Position numbers and translations under genes: made by a program
NCBI RefSeq assembly: GCF_039907765.1
Contig: NZ_JARDJI010000004.1
Coordinates: 228,158 to 292,157, forward strand
DNA: 64,000 nucleotides
Direction of reading: 5' to 3'
Source of the DNA: Aminobacter sp039907765
Lineage (GTDB): Bacteria > Pseudomonadota > Alphaproteobacteria > Rhizobiales > Rhizobiaceae
Shown: positions 52,834 to 61,552 of the stretch, piece after piece
Layout: every line of letters starts with the position of its first letter
Position numbering within the stretch: the first letter of the stretch is position 1
Notes under the pieces: generated by a model
What the model was told of the DNA's origin: nothing
What the model saw: only the letters and a program-made list of their open reading frames with translations
The model's database searches: none

Positions 52834-53835
52834 TCAGAGCCCCGCCTCGATGGCGACGGCCTTGCCGGTCGCGGCAGCCTTGACCACTGCCAGCCCCGTC
52901 GCCAGCGACCACACGCCGTCCTCGCCCGTCGCCGCAGGCTTGCCCTTGCCGGCGATGGCCTGATGGAACGAGGCGAGCCCCGCCTCGTAGAGATTGCGCT
53001 GGTCGAGCTTGATTTCCTGCTCGCCCTCGGCGTTGCGCAACACCACCGAGCCGACCGGCCGCTGCGTCATCACGTTGCGCGCGATCAGCGAACCCTCGGT
53101 GCCATGCACCTCGAAACCCGTCTCGGCGAACTTGGTGGTGAAGCCGTCGTGGAACTGGGCGATCACCCCCGACTTGAAGCGCAGCACGCCCATCACCGCA
53201 TCTTCCAGCCCCGCCTGCCCCATTCCGCCGCTCTGGCTGAAGGCAATCGCCTCCACCGGATCATCGCCCAGCACGAAGCGCAGCGTGTCGGCGTCATGCA
53301 CGGTGATATCGAGGATGACACCGCCGCCGGCCTGCGGCTTGTCGAGCCGCCAGCCCTGCAAATGCGGCGGCAGGTAGACGGCGTGGAACACCCGCGCCGC
53401 CAGCGGCTTGCCGATGCGGCCCGCCAAAATCGCCTCGCGCATCGCCCGGTGGCTCGCGGCATTGCGCAGATGGTGGTTGGTGCCGAGGATTACGCCGGCT
53501 TCACGCGCGGCCTTCACCATCGCCAACGCGTCGGCGAGCGTCAGCGCCAGTGGTTTCTCGCACAGCACATGCTTGCCCGCGCGTGCCGCTAATATGGCCT
53601 GCTCGCGGTGCAGCTCGTTGGTGGTCGAGATGTAGACGGCGTCGATGCCGGCATCGCCGACGATTTCCTCCAGCGAGGTCACCGACTTCGCGATGCCGTT
53701 CGCCTCGGCATAGGCCCGGCCGCGCCCGGCGTTGGTGCTCATCACCGACACCACCTCGCCGCCGGTCGCGCGGATCGCGCCGATCACCCACTCCCTGGCG
53801 ATGGTGCTCGCCCCGATCAGACCCCAGCGCGTCAT
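52834..53835 (-). CDS. Gfo/Idh/MocA-family oxidoreductase
   Basis: 333 residues from ATG 53835, overlapping the LacI gene by ATGA. The N-terminal Rossmann motif is LIGASTIAREWVIGAIRATG, with the family word CEKPLALTLADA (the conserved E-K-P) and ILDITVHDADTLRFVLGDDP holding the catalytic Asp/His region. Members oxidise or reduce sugar or cyclitol hydroxyls with NAD(P). Its presence with a CUT1 transporter points to a sugar- or polyol-derived substrate. Confidence 0.93.
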   Translation of the reverse strand: MTRWGLIGASTIAREWVIGAIRATGGEVVSVMSTNAGRGRAYAEANGIAKSVTSLEEIVGDAGIDAVYISTTNELHREQAILAARAGKHVLCEKPLALTLADALAMVKAAREAGVILGTNHHLRNAASHRAMREAILAGRIGKPLAARVFHAVYLPPHLQGWRLDKPQAGGGVILDITVHDADTLRFVLGDDPVEAIAFSQSGGMGQAGLEDAVMGVLRFKSGVIAQFHDGFTTKFAETGFEVHGTEGSLIARNVMTQRPVGSVVLRNAEGEQEIKLDQRNLYEAGLASFHQAIAGKGKPAATGEDGVWSLATGLAVVKAAATGKAVAIEAGL

Positions 53836-54881
53836 GCCGTCACCGCCTCTCGTTTCATCCGCTGTGCCGCTCCGCAGCTCTCGCGCACCACCAGCCGCAC
53901 CGAGGCGACCAGCGCTTCCGGCTCGAAACTCCCGGCATTGATCTGCTTGAGCAGCAGCTGCGCCGCCCGCCGGCCCATGCCCTGCGGGTCGACCGAAACC
54001 GTGGTCAGCGCCGGCACTGCGGTCTTCGCCTCGATCACGTCGTCGAAGCCGATGACGCCGAAGTCGACGCCCGGCTCGATCCGGGCACTGCGCAGCCCGT
54101 CGCAGGCGCCGAAGGCCACCGCATCGTTGAAACACAGCGCCGCCGTCGGCCGGTCGGCCATGGCCAGCAGCCGCTCGACCGCAGCCACGCCGCCAGCGCG
54201 CGACGGCGCCGAGCTGATCACCAGTTCGTCCGAGGCGTCGAGCCCGGCCTCCACCAGCGCATCGCGAAAACCGCGCATGCGCTCGTCGAACACGGCCGTG
54301 TCGTTGAAGCCGCCGAGGAAGGCGATGCGGCGATGGCCGAGCTCGAGCAGGTGGCGGACGGCTGCCGCGGCTCCCGCATGCCCGTCCGACACCACGGACG
54401 ACACCTTGAGGCCGGGCACGTTGCGCGCCACCAGGACGACCGGGATGCCGCTGTCGACCAGCGGCCGGAGGTCGGCCGCCGTCGTGCCGCGCGCCGGCGA
54501 CAGGATCAGCCCGGCCATGCCGTGCTCGCGCATCGAGGCGATCACCTCGGCCTGGCGGTCGGCATTCTCGGCGGAGTTGGCCATGAACTGGATGTAGCCG
54601 GCCGACTGCACGACCATGTCCATGCCGACGGCCAGCTCGGCGAAGAAGCTGTTGGTCAGGTCGTTGACGACGATGCCGACGATCTTGGATTTCGACTGGC
54701 GCAGGTTGGCGGCGCTGCGATTGTAGACATAACCGAGCTCGCGGATGACGGCACCCACCTTGGCCCGGGTCGCCTCGTTGACCAGCGAACTGCCCTGCAG
54801 GACCAGCGACACGGTCGACTTCGACACGCCGGCGGCGCGCGCAACATCGACGACTGTCACCTTGGATTGCTTCAACGCCAT
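53832..54881 (-). CDS. LacI-family transcriptional regulator
   Basis: 349 residues from ATG 54881; TTG 54875 is a real alternative because GGGAGG abuts the ATG but is 6 bases from the TTG. The N-terminal DNA-binding helix-turn-helix is VTVVDVARAAGVSKSTVSLV, with the hinge YNRSAANLRQSKS. The effector domain is of the periplasmic-binding type (GIVVNDLTNSFFAELAVGMD). First gene of the minus-strand operon and divergent from the DUF993 gene; two palindromes upstream are its probable operators. Confidence 0.93.
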   Translation of the reverse strand: MALKQSKVTVVDVARAAGVSKSTVSLVLQGSSLVNEATRAKVGAVIRELGYVYNRSAANLRQSKSKIVGIVVNDLTNSFFAELAVGMDMVVQSAGYIQFMANSAENADRQAEVIASMREHGMAGLILSPARGTTAADLRPLVDSGIPVVLVARNVPGLKVSSVVSDGHAGAAAAVRHLLELGHRRIAFLGGFNDTAVFDERMRGFRDALVEAGLDASDELVISSAPSRAGGVAAVERLLAMADRPTAALCFNDAVAFGACDGLRSARIEPGVDFGVIGFDDVIEAKTAVPALTTVSVDPQGMGRRAAQLLLKQINAGSFEPEALVASVRLVVRESCGAAQRMKREAVTA

Positions 54882-54935
54882 CCTCCCAGAAGGGCTTGCA
54901 GGCGGGCATCTTCGGCCCGTTTTGCGAGTCCAATA

Positions 54936-54949
54936 ATTGGAACGTTCCA
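54936..54949. promoter_or_regulatory. LacI-type operator 1 (near lacI-family gene)
   Basis: TTGGAACGTTCCAA is a perfect 14-base palindrome with the central CG usual for LacI-family operators, 54 bases upstream of the regulator start. A near-copy lies at 55158-55173 in front of the divergent gene. Confidence 0.75.
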
Positions 54950-55030
54950 AACTGTCAAGCACGGAAGACCGCTTGCATCGTCGTTTTCCCGCAATCTGCA
55001 CATGTCGACGCACGGCCGCCGAAATGCTCA

Positions 55031-55044
55031 AATTGTGCACAATT
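55031..55044. promoter_or_regulatory. AATTGTGCACAATT palindrome of unknown binder
   Basis: A perfect 14-base palindrome midway between the two LacI-type operators, with a different sequence. Two different regulators may act on the divergent promoters. No regulator is assigned. Confidence 0.5.
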
Positions 55045-55157
55045 CCATGTTTCAAACGATTTACCATACCAAACCGGAACGCGACCGCCGACAACTGCGT
55101 GAACTCGAGCCGATCGCGCCATCCCGGCGAAGTCGAGCGCAAAATTCCAACTTGAAA

Positions 55158-55173
55158 TTTGGAACGTTCTAAA
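55158..55173. promoter_or_regulatory. LacI-type operator 2 (near DUF993 gene)
   Basis: TTTGGAACGTTCTAAA shares GGAACGTTC with operator 1 and has one mismatched pair. It lies 32 bases before the DUF993 start, where a repressor would block its promoter. Confidence 0.72.
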
Positions 55174-55205
55174 TTACGAGATGCAGCCGATCAGGGGAGG
55201 AACCC

Positions 55206-56372
55206 ATGGCCAGGCCAGTGAAGCTTCCGCGAGCCGACCGCTCGATCGAGACCTACACGCTCTCCGGCACGCCCACCGAGCGGCCGGCGACCGCCCCCGT
55301 TTTCAACCGCATCGCCTATGCCGCGGCCCATGTCGTCTCCGACCCGTGGACTGATGCCACGCCGTGGAACAGCCCGGCCATCGACTGGGATGCGACCATG
55401 GCCTTCCGCCATCATCTCTGGTCGCTCGGCTTCCGGATCGCCGAGGCGATGGACACCTCGCAGCGCGGCATGGGGCTCGACTGGGCCGGCGCGCAGGAGC
55501 TGATCCGCCGCTCGCTCGCGGAAGCGCGCACCGTACCCGGCGCGGATCTCGCCTGCGGCGCCGGCACCGACCAGTTGGACAAACGCGACGCGCGTTCGCT
55601 CGACGACGCGGTCGCCGCCTATGAGGAACAGCTCGGCTTCATCGAAAAGCACGGCGGCCGCGCGATTCTGATGGCCAGCCGCGCACTCGCCCATGTGGCG
55701 AAATCCCCGGACGACTATCGCAAGGTTTATGGCCGCATCCTCGGCCAGGCCAAAGACAAGGTTGTCCTGCACTGGCTCGGCGACATGTTCGATCCCGAAC
55801 TCGAGGGCTACTGGGGCGGCGAACGTTTCGAGGACACGCTGGAGACGGTGCTTTCGATCATCACCGATCATCAGGACAAGGTCGAAGGCATCAAGATCTC
55901 GCTGCTCGACCAGGCCTATGAGGTCGAGCTGCGCCGCCGCCTGCCCGAAGGCGTGATCTGCTTCACCGGCGACGACTTCAACTATGCCGCCCTGATCGAG
56001 GGCGACGGCACCCGCCACAGCCACGCTTTGCTCGGCATCTTCGACGCTGTGGCGCCGCAAGCCTCGAAGGCGCTGGCCGCATTGGCGAAAGGCGATCTCG
56101 CCACCTTCCGCGGCACCATCGAGCCGACGGTGCCGCTGTCGCGGAAAATCTTCGAGGCGCCGACGCAGTACTACAAGGCCGGCGTCGTCTTCCTCGCCTG
56201 GCTCAACGGCCACCAGAGCCATTTCACCATGCCCGCCGGCATGCAGTCCGCGCGCGGCGCGCTCCACTATGCCGACATCTTCCGCCTCGCCGACCGGGCC
56301 AACGTGCTCGACCGGCCCGACCTCGCCGCCGCGCGCATGACGGCGCTGATGACGCAGTACGGCATCGCCTGA
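55206..56372 (+). CDS. DUF993 family protein (dihydrodipicolinate-synthase-like barrel)
   Basis: 388 residues from ATG 55206, after AGGGGAGGAACCC. Family words: YTLSGTPTERPATAPVFNRI, ALDWDATMAFRHHLWSLGF-like start region, DTSQRGMGLDWAGAQELIRR, VLHWLGDMFDPELEGYWGG and VEGIKISLLDQAYEVELRRR, whose Lys is placed as the Schiff-base lysine would be in a DHDPS-type aldolase. Members occur with sugar-oxidation genes but have no settled reaction. Divergent from the LacI operon and probably part of the same pathway. Confidence 0.87.
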   Translation: MARPVKLPRADRSIETYTLSGTPTERPATAPVFNRIAYAAAHVVSDPWTDATPWNSPAIDWDATMAFRHHLWSLGFRIAEAMDTSQRGMGLDWAGAQELIRRSLAEARTVPGADLACGAGTDQLDKRDARSLDDAVAAYEEQLGFIEKHGGRAILMASRALAHVAKSPDDYRKVYGRILGQAKDKVVLHWLGDMFDPELEGYWGGERFEDTLETVLSIITDHQDKVEGIKISLLDQAYEVELRRRLPEGVICFTGDDFNYAALIEGDGTRHSHALLGIFDAVAPQASKALAALAKGDLATFRGTIEPTVPLSRKIFEAPTQYYKAGVVFLAWLNGHQSHFTMPAGMQSARGALHYADIFRLADRANVLDRPDLAAARMTALMTQYGIA

Positions 56373-56375
56373 GCG

Positions 56376-56861
56376 CTACATCAGCCCGAGCTGCTTGTAG
56401 AAGCCGAGCGCGTCGTAATAGTCGCTCTGGCTGGCGATCTTGCCGTCCTTGACCGAGAACATCGAGGCACCGGTGATGGAGAACGTCTTGCCCGTCGCCT
56501 TGGTGCCGTCGGACCAGTCGCCCGAATTGGTGCCCGAGAACTCCCACTCGAACGACACCCGGTCGTCCTGCACGACGGGCTCGCCCTTCATCTTCCAGAC
56601 TACGTCCGGCACGGCTTTCAGGAAATTGTCGATCACGCCGGTCTTGGCGGCCTCCTTGCCCTCGACGGGCTTGCCGACCGAGGCGTCGTAATAGACCACA
56701 GTGTCGGCGAAATGCTCGGCCGCCTTGGCCGAGTCATGCGCGTTCCAGGCGGCGAGATAGGCCTCGACGACGGCCTGCGGCGTGCCCTGGGCCCAGCTTG
56801 GTGTCGCGGCGACAAGTACGGCGGTCATGGCCGCGGATGCGAGAAACTGGCGGCGATGCAT
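56376..56861 (-). CDS. SnoaL-like secreted protein
   Basis: 161 residues from ATG 56861, with GGAGG 6 bases upstream. A Tat-like signal (MHRRQFLASAAM to ATPSWAQ) is followed by an NTF2/SnoaL cone fold (AVVEAYLAAWNAHDSAKAAE, TKATGKTFSITGASMFSVKD, KIASQSDYYDALGFYKQLGL). Role is unknown; such proteins are polyketide-cyclase-like or ligand-binding. Divergent from the LysR gene, so it is that regulator's likely target. Confidence 0.85.
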   Translation of the reverse strand: MHRRQFLASAAMTAVLVAATPSWAQGTPQAVVEAYLAAWNAHDSAKAAEHFADTVVYYDASVGKPVEGKEAAKTGVIDNFLKAVPDVVWKMKGEPVVQDDRVSFEWEFSGTNSGDWSDGTKATGKTFSITGASMFSVKDGKIASQSDYYDALGFYKQLGLM

Positions 56862-56967
56862 GGCGATCCTCCATTCGTTTCCTGCATTCATTCTTACTGC
56901 CGCCGGAACTGCGAGGGAATGGCCCGCCCTCTTCCCAAAACCCTTCCCGCCCTGTTTAGTCCGCGCC

Positions 56968-57879
56968 ATGGCCTTCACACTTCGCCAGCTCCAGTTCTTC
57001 GTCGCCGTCGCCGAGCAGGGCACCATCTCGCGCGCGGCGCAGAACCTGTCGATCTCGCAATCGTCGGTCACCGAGGCGATCAAGGAGCTGGAGGCCGATC
57101 TCGGCGTCGAGCTGTTCGAGCGCCATCCGCGCGGCCTCAACATCACCCACAAGGGCCACCAGTTCCTGCGCCACGCCACCAAGATCCTGGCCGACGTCTC
57201 GGACGCGCGGCGCACCTTCTTCGGTGGCCAGGCGACGACCACCGGCCAGCTCAAGCTCGGCGTCACCTCGCTGGTCGCGGGGTACGTGCTGTCCGACCTG
57301 CTCGCCCGCTACCGCCGCGCCCACCCCGCGGTGGACATTACAGCCATCGAGGACAATGGCGACTATCTCGAACACCTCCTGGTCGGCGGCAAGCTCGACG
57401 TCGCCGTCATGGTGACCTCCAATCTGCGCGACCGCATGGCCCTGCAGTCGGAAATCCTCGAGGTCTCGGCCTATCGCCTCTGGCTGCCGCTCGGCCATCC
57501 GCTGGCCTCCGCCGAGATCATCAGCATCGGCGACATCGCCCACGAGCCGCTGATCATGCTGTCGGTCGACGAGATCGAGGAGAACACCGGCAAGCTGCTT
57601 TCGGCCATCGGCGCCAAGCCGCATGTCGCCTTCCGCACCCGCTCGGTCGAGGCGGTGCGCTCGCTGGTGGCGACCGGTGCGGGCGTGGCACTGCTGCCCG
57701 ACCTCGTCTACCGGCCGTGGTCGCTCGAAGGCGACCGCATCGAATCCCGTGACGTGTCGGGCTCGCTCCCGGTCGTGCAGGTCGGCATGGTGTGGCGGCG
57801 CGGCTCATCGCTGCCGGCCGCCGCGCGCGACTTCATCGGCATCGCCCAGGCCCAGCGCACGGTCCGCCAGAAGTTCTGA
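56968..57879 (+). CDS. LysR-family transcriptional regulator
   Basis: 303 residues from ATG 56968. The N-terminal helix-turn-helix (MAFTLRQLQFFVAVAEQGTI, SRAAQNLSISQSSVTEAIKE) is followed by a LysR substrate domain (TGQLKLGVTSLVAGYVLSDL, VATGAGVALLPDLVYRP). It lies 106 bases from the divergent SnoaL gene and 129 bases before the polyamine transporter, so either may be its target. Confidence 0.92.
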   Translation: MAFTLRQLQFFVAVAEQGTISRAAQNLSISQSSVTEAIKELEADLGVELFERHPRGLNITHKGHQFLRHATKILADVSDARRTFFGGQATTTGQLKLGVTSLVAGYVLSDLLARYRRAHPAVDITAIEDNGDYLEHLLVGGKLDVAVMVTSNLRDRMALQSEILEVSAYRLWLPLGHPLASAEIISIGDIAHEPLIMLSVDEIEENTGKLLSAIGAKPHVAFRTRSVEAVRSLVATGAGVALLPDLVYRPWSLEGDRIESRDVSGSLPVVQVGMVWRRGSSLPAAARDFIGIAQAQRTVRQKF

Positions 57880-58008
57880 CGAGCGATAGGTATCGGAAAA
57901 ACCGATATCTCCCATCTTTCGAATGAATTTGCGAAACCGGGCTTTTCGCAGCACCCTTCATCCAGGGCAACACCGCCGATGGAAGCGGTCCCTGATGGGA
58001 GGATCGAC

Positions 58009-59169
58009 ATGAAATCATTTCTGAAATCCTGCACGGCCATTGCGTTGGCGTGCAGCTTTTCCGGTCAGGCCTTGGCGCAGGAGATGATGAAGGAGGTTGG
58101 CAAGGGCGAAGGCCAGCTCAACATCATCGCATGGCCCGGCTATATCGAGCGCGGCGAGACCGACAAGAACTACGACTGGGTCACGGAGTTCGAGAAGCAG
58201 ACCGGCTGCAAGGTCAACGTCAAGACGGCTGCCACCTCGGACGAAATGGTGGCGCTGATGAACGAGGGCGGCTTCGACCTCGTCACCGCCTCGGGCGACG
58301 CGTCGCTCAGGCTCGTCGCCGGCAAGCGCGTCCAGCCCATCAATCTCGACCTCATCAAGAGCTGGTCGACGGTCGACGAACGCCTGAAGGACGCACCCTG
58401 GTTCACCGTCGACGGCAAGCACTACGGCGTGCCCTACCAGTGGGGGCCGAACGTGCTGATGTACAACAAGGACGTCTTCAAGGAAGCGCCCAAGAGCTGG
58501 AGCGTCGTCTTCGAGGAATCGACGCTGCCGGACGGCAAGTCCAACAAGGGCCGCGTCCAGGCCTATGACGGCCCGATCTACATCGCTGACGCCGCCAACT
58601 ATCTGATGGCGCACAAGCCCGAGCTCGGCATCAAGGATCCCTACGAGCTCAACGAGGACCAGTATAAGGCGGCGCTCGACCTCCTGCGCCAGCAGCGCAC
58701 GCTGGTCGGCCGCTACTGGCACGACGCCATGATCCAGATCGACGACTTCAAGAACGAGGGTGTGGTGGCGTCGAGTTCGTGGCCGTTCCAGGTCAACCTG
58801 CTCGGCACCGAAAAGCAGCCCATCGGCTCGACCATCCCGGAAGAAGGCGCCACCGGATGGGCGGACACCACCATGATGCATGCCGAGGCCGCCAATCCGA
58901 ATTGCGCCTATATGTGGCTGGAGCATTCGCTCAATCCGAAGCTGCAGGGCGATCTCGCCTCCTGGTTCGGCTCGAACCCGGCCGTGCCGGCAGCCTGCAA
59001 GGACAACGAGCTGCTCGGCGGGGAAGGCTGCAAGACCAACGGCTTCGAGGACTTCGCCAAGATCAGGTTCTGGAAGACGCCGGTGTCGAAATGCGCCAGC
59101 CAGAACGACCAGTGCGTGCCCTATTACCGCTGGGTGTCGGACTATATCGGCGTGATCGGCGGCCGCTGA
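58009..59169 (+). CDS. Polyamine-type ABC transporter substrate-binding protein
   Basis: 386 residues from ATG 58009, 5 bases after GGGAGGAT. A signal peptide ends near QALAQ. Family 1/PotD-PotF fold: INIIAWPGYIERGET-like first strand (LNIIAWPGYIERGETDKNYD), WVTEFEKQTGCKVNVKTA, FDLVTASGDASLRLVAGKRV and YGVPYQWGPNVLMYNKDVF. It binds spermidine, putrescine or a related amine in the periplasm; two permeases and an ATPase follow. Confidence 0.92.
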   Translation: MKSFLKSCTAIALACSFSGQALAQEMMKEVGKGEGQLNIIAWPGYIERGETDKNYDWVTEFEKQTGCKVNVKTAATSDEMVALMNEGGFDLVTASGDASLRLVAGKRVQPINLDLIKSWSTVDERLKDAPWFTVDGKHYGVPYQWGPNVLMYNKDVFKEAPKSWSVVFEESTLPDGKSNKGRVQAYDGPIYIADAANYLMAHKPELGIKDPYELNEDQYKAALDLLRQQRTLVGRYWHDAMIQIDDFKNEGVVASSSWPFQVNLLGTEKQPIGSTIPEEGATGWADTTMMHAEAANPNCAYMWLEHSLNPKLQGDLASWFGSNPAVPAACKDNELLGGEGCKTNGFEDFAKIRFWKTPVSKCASQNDQCVPYYRWVSDYIGVIGGR

Positions 59170-59173
59170 GCCT

Positions 59174-59360
59174 TACCCTCCCCCTTGCGGGACGGGACGA
59201 CGGTAGCGTCGGGGCGTGGGTGCGCCACATGGCGCATCTACCCCCACCCGCGCCTTCGGCGCGACCTTCCCAAAAGGGGGAGGTCGGCCATGTCATCGCC
59301 TTGCCCTTCTCCCGGTTTCGACCGGAGAAGGTGCCGGCAGGCGGATGAGGGGCGGCGCCC
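59174..59360. repeat. Composite palindromic region between polyamine binding protein and ATPase genes
   Basis: Contains several hairpins: TGCGCC-acat-GGCGCA (59221-59236), CGCGCC-ttcg-GGCGCG (59250-59263) and CCTTCTCCGG-type CCTTCTCCCGG...CCGGAGAAGG (about 59305-59331), ending GGCGGATGAGGGGCG. It resembles the CTCCCCG repeats elsewhere in the window. It separates two genes of one operon. Confidence 0.75.
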
Positions 59361-59388
59361 CTCTGCATCTGAAGAGTCGGACAACGAC

Positions 59389-60387
59389 ATGACCCCAGCT
59401 GTCTCATTCCAGAAAGTCTCGCGTCACTTCGGCGCCGTGCGCGCCGTCGACGCGGTCGACCTCGAAATCAAGCCGGGCGAGTTCTTCGCCATGCTGGGGC
59501 CGTCGGGGTCCGGCAAGACCACTTGTCTCAGGCTGATCGCCGGCTTCGAGCAGCCGACGTCGGGCAGCATCTCGATCTTCGGCGAACGCGCCGAGGGCGT
59601 GCCGCCCTACCGGCGCAACGTCAACACCGTGTTCCAGGACTACGCGCTGTTCCCGCATCTCAACGTGCTCGACAACGTCGCCTACGGGCTGATGGTCAAG
59701 GGCGTCGGCAAGGAACAGCGCCTGAGCGAGGCCGAAGATGCGCTCAAGCTTGTGCAGCTGCCCGGCTACGGCGGCCGCAAGCCGGGACAGCTTTCGGGCG
59801 GCCAGCGGCAGCGCGTGGCGCTCGCCCGCGCCCTCGTCAACAAGCCCAAGGTGCTGCTCCTCGACGAACCGCTCGGGGCGCTGGACCTCAAGCTGCGCGA
59901 GAACATGCAGGAAGAGCTCAAGGCGCTGCAGAAGGCGCTCGGCATCACCTTCGTCTTCGTCACGCACGACCAGGGCGAGGCGCTGTCGATGGCCGACCGC
60001 GTCGCCGTGTTCAACGACGGCCGCATCATGCAGGTCGGCACGCCGGAGGAGATCTACCAGCGCCCGGCCTCGCGTTTCGTCGCCGACTTCGTTGGCTCGT
60101 CCAACGTGCTGCCGCCGGATTTCGTGCAGCGCCACGCGGGCCAGCGCCGCTGGGGCAGCCTGCGTCCGGAATCAATCCGCGTGATGCGCCAGGCGAGCGG
60201 CGACGGCGTTGCCGCCCGCGTGCTGTCGCGCCACTATCTGGGTGCCGCGACCAAACTCGCGCTGGATGCCGACGGGCTCAGGCTGCATGCCTCCCTCCCC
60301 GCTGGGGCTTCTGTCCCCGACGACGGCGAGCATGTGGTGCTCGCTTTCAGCCGCGACCAGCTCCACCTCATGGAGGAGCAGGCATGA
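59389..60387 (+). CDS. Polyamine ABC transporter ATPase (PotA-like)
   Basis: 332 residues from ATG 59389. Walker A GPSGSGKTT, Q-loop TVFQDYALFPHLNVLDNVAY, signature LSGGQRQRVALARAL, Walker B VLLLDEPLGALDLKLRENMQ and a C-terminal TOBE-type domain. The spermidine/putrescine class is indicated by the order of neighbours and the PotA-like Walker B extension. Overlaps the next permease by ATGA. Confidence 0.94.
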   Translation: MTPAVSFQKVSRHFGAVRAVDAVDLEIKPGEFFAMLGPSGSGKTTCLRLIAGFEQPTSGSISIFGERAEGVPPYRRNVNTVFQDYALFPHLNVLDNVAYGLMVKGVGKEQRLSEAEDALKLVQLPGYGGRKPGQLSGGQRQRVALARALVNKPKVLLLDEPLGALDLKLRENMQEELKALQKALGITFVFVTHDQGEALSMADRVAVFNDGRIMQVGTPEEIYQRPASRFVADFVGSSNVLPPDFVQRHAGQRRWGSLRPESIRVMRQASGDGVAARVLSRHYLGAATKLALDADGLRLHASLPAGASVPDDGEHVVLAFSRDQLHLMEEQA

Positions 60388-61352
60388 GCGTCGAGGCCGT
60401 GACAGGCGCCACCGGCACCGCCGCGATCCTGCCCAAGCGGGGCGGCATCGCCGGGGCGCTGTCGGACCTGCTCTGGCGCCGGCCCGGGCTGCTCCTCCTG
60501 CTCATGCTCGCGCCGCCGCTGCTCTGGCTCGGCATCGTCTATATCGGCTCGCTCTTGGCGCTGCTCGCGCAGAGCTTCTTCTCGATCGACGAATATTCCG
60601 GCCTGATCAACCGCGAGTTCACGCTCAAGACCTATGGCGACCTGCTGCAGGCGGCCAATGTCGACATCATCGTGCGCACGGTGACGATGGCGGTGCTGGT
60701 GACGCTCGCCTCGGCGGCCATCGCCTTCCCCATCGCCTACTACGCGGCGCGCTATGCCCGCGGCACCTGGAAGGCGCTGTTCTATCTCGGCGTCATGCTG
60801 CCCCTGTGGTCGAGCTACCTGGTCAAGGTCTACGCCTGGAAGCTGATCCTCGCCAAGGAAGGCATCCTCACCTGGCTGTTCGCCAAGCTGCAGCTGTCGT
60901 GGCTGCTCGACGGCTGGCTGTCGCTGCCGATCGTCGGCGGCAACTCGCTGTCGGTCTCCTTCACCGGCACCTTCATCGTCTTCGTCTATGTCTGGCTGCC
61001 CTTCATGATCCTGCCGATCCAGGCGGCGCTCGAGCGGGTGCCCGGCAACCTGGTCGAGGCCTCGTCCGACCTCGGCGCCTCGCCCGGCCAGACCTTCAGG
61101 AACGTCATCTTCCCGCTCGCCCTGCCGGGCATCGTCGCCGGCTCGATCTTCACCTTCTCGCTGACGCTCGGCGACTACATCATCCCGCAGATCATCGGCA
61201 CGTCGCGGCTGTTCATCGGCCAGGCCGTCTACGCCCAGCAGGGCACCGCCGGCAACATCCCGCTCGCCGCCGCCTTCACAGTGGTGCCCATCGTCATCAT
61301 GGGCTTCTACCTCTGGGGCGCCAAACGCATGGGAGCCTTCGATGCGCTGTGA
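60384..61352 (+). CDS. Polyamine ABC transporter permease (PotB-like)
   Basis: 322 residues from ATG 60384. Membrane segments include PGLLLLLMLAPPLLWLGIVY and VTMAVLVTLASAAIAFPIAY; the EAA loop is GNLVEASSDLGASPGQTFRN. PotB/PotH-type N-terminus. The second permease follows after 200 bases occupied by a repeat. Confidence 0.94.
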   Translation: MSVEAVTGATGTAAILPKRGGIAGALSDLLWRRPGLLLLLMLAPPLLWLGIVYIGSLLALLAQSFFSIDEYSGLINREFTLKTYGDLLQAANVDIIVRTVTMAVLVTLASAAIAFPIAYYAARYARGTWKALFYLGVMLPLWSSYLVKVYAWKLILAKEGILTWLFAKLQLSWLLDGWLSLPIVGGNSLSVSFTGTFIVFVYVWLPFMILPIQAALERVPGNLVEASSDLGASPGQTFRNVIFPLALPGIVAGSIFTFSLTLGDYIIPQIIGTSRLFIGQAVYAQQGTAGNIPLAAAFTVVPIVIMGFYLWGAKRMGAFDAL

Positions 61353-61377
61353 GCCCATTCTCTGTTCGGTGGAAGCA

Positions 61378-61525
61378 CCCCCACTCCGTCGTCCCCTCGA
61401 CAAGCTCGGGGTCGACACCTCTCCCCCTGCCCGGGGGAGAGGAAGGGCGCCGAGCGCGCCATCGCCTCTTCCTCTCCCCCGTCGATCGGGGGAGAGGTGG
61501 TTTGCGCAGCAAACCGGAGTGGGGG
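61378..61525. repeat. Palindromic CTCCCC repeat between the two polyamine permease genes
   Basis: Outer arms CCCCCACTCCG (61378-61388) and CGGAGTGGGGG (61515-61525) enclose two hairpins: CCTCTCCCCC/GGGGGAGAGG at 61418-61442 and again at 61471-61497. It fills almost the whole 200-base gap between potB-like and potC-like genes, which normally overlap or are within a few bases. Confidence 0.85.
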
Positions 61526-61552
61526 TCGACCATATGGCGCAGGAGGCTGCCC

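Noticed and set aside
54875..54881. Abutting Shine-Dalgarno and ATG of the LacI gene as a leaderless or defective start
   Set aside because: An in-frame TTG 6 bases later gives normal spacing, so a simple alternative start explains it.
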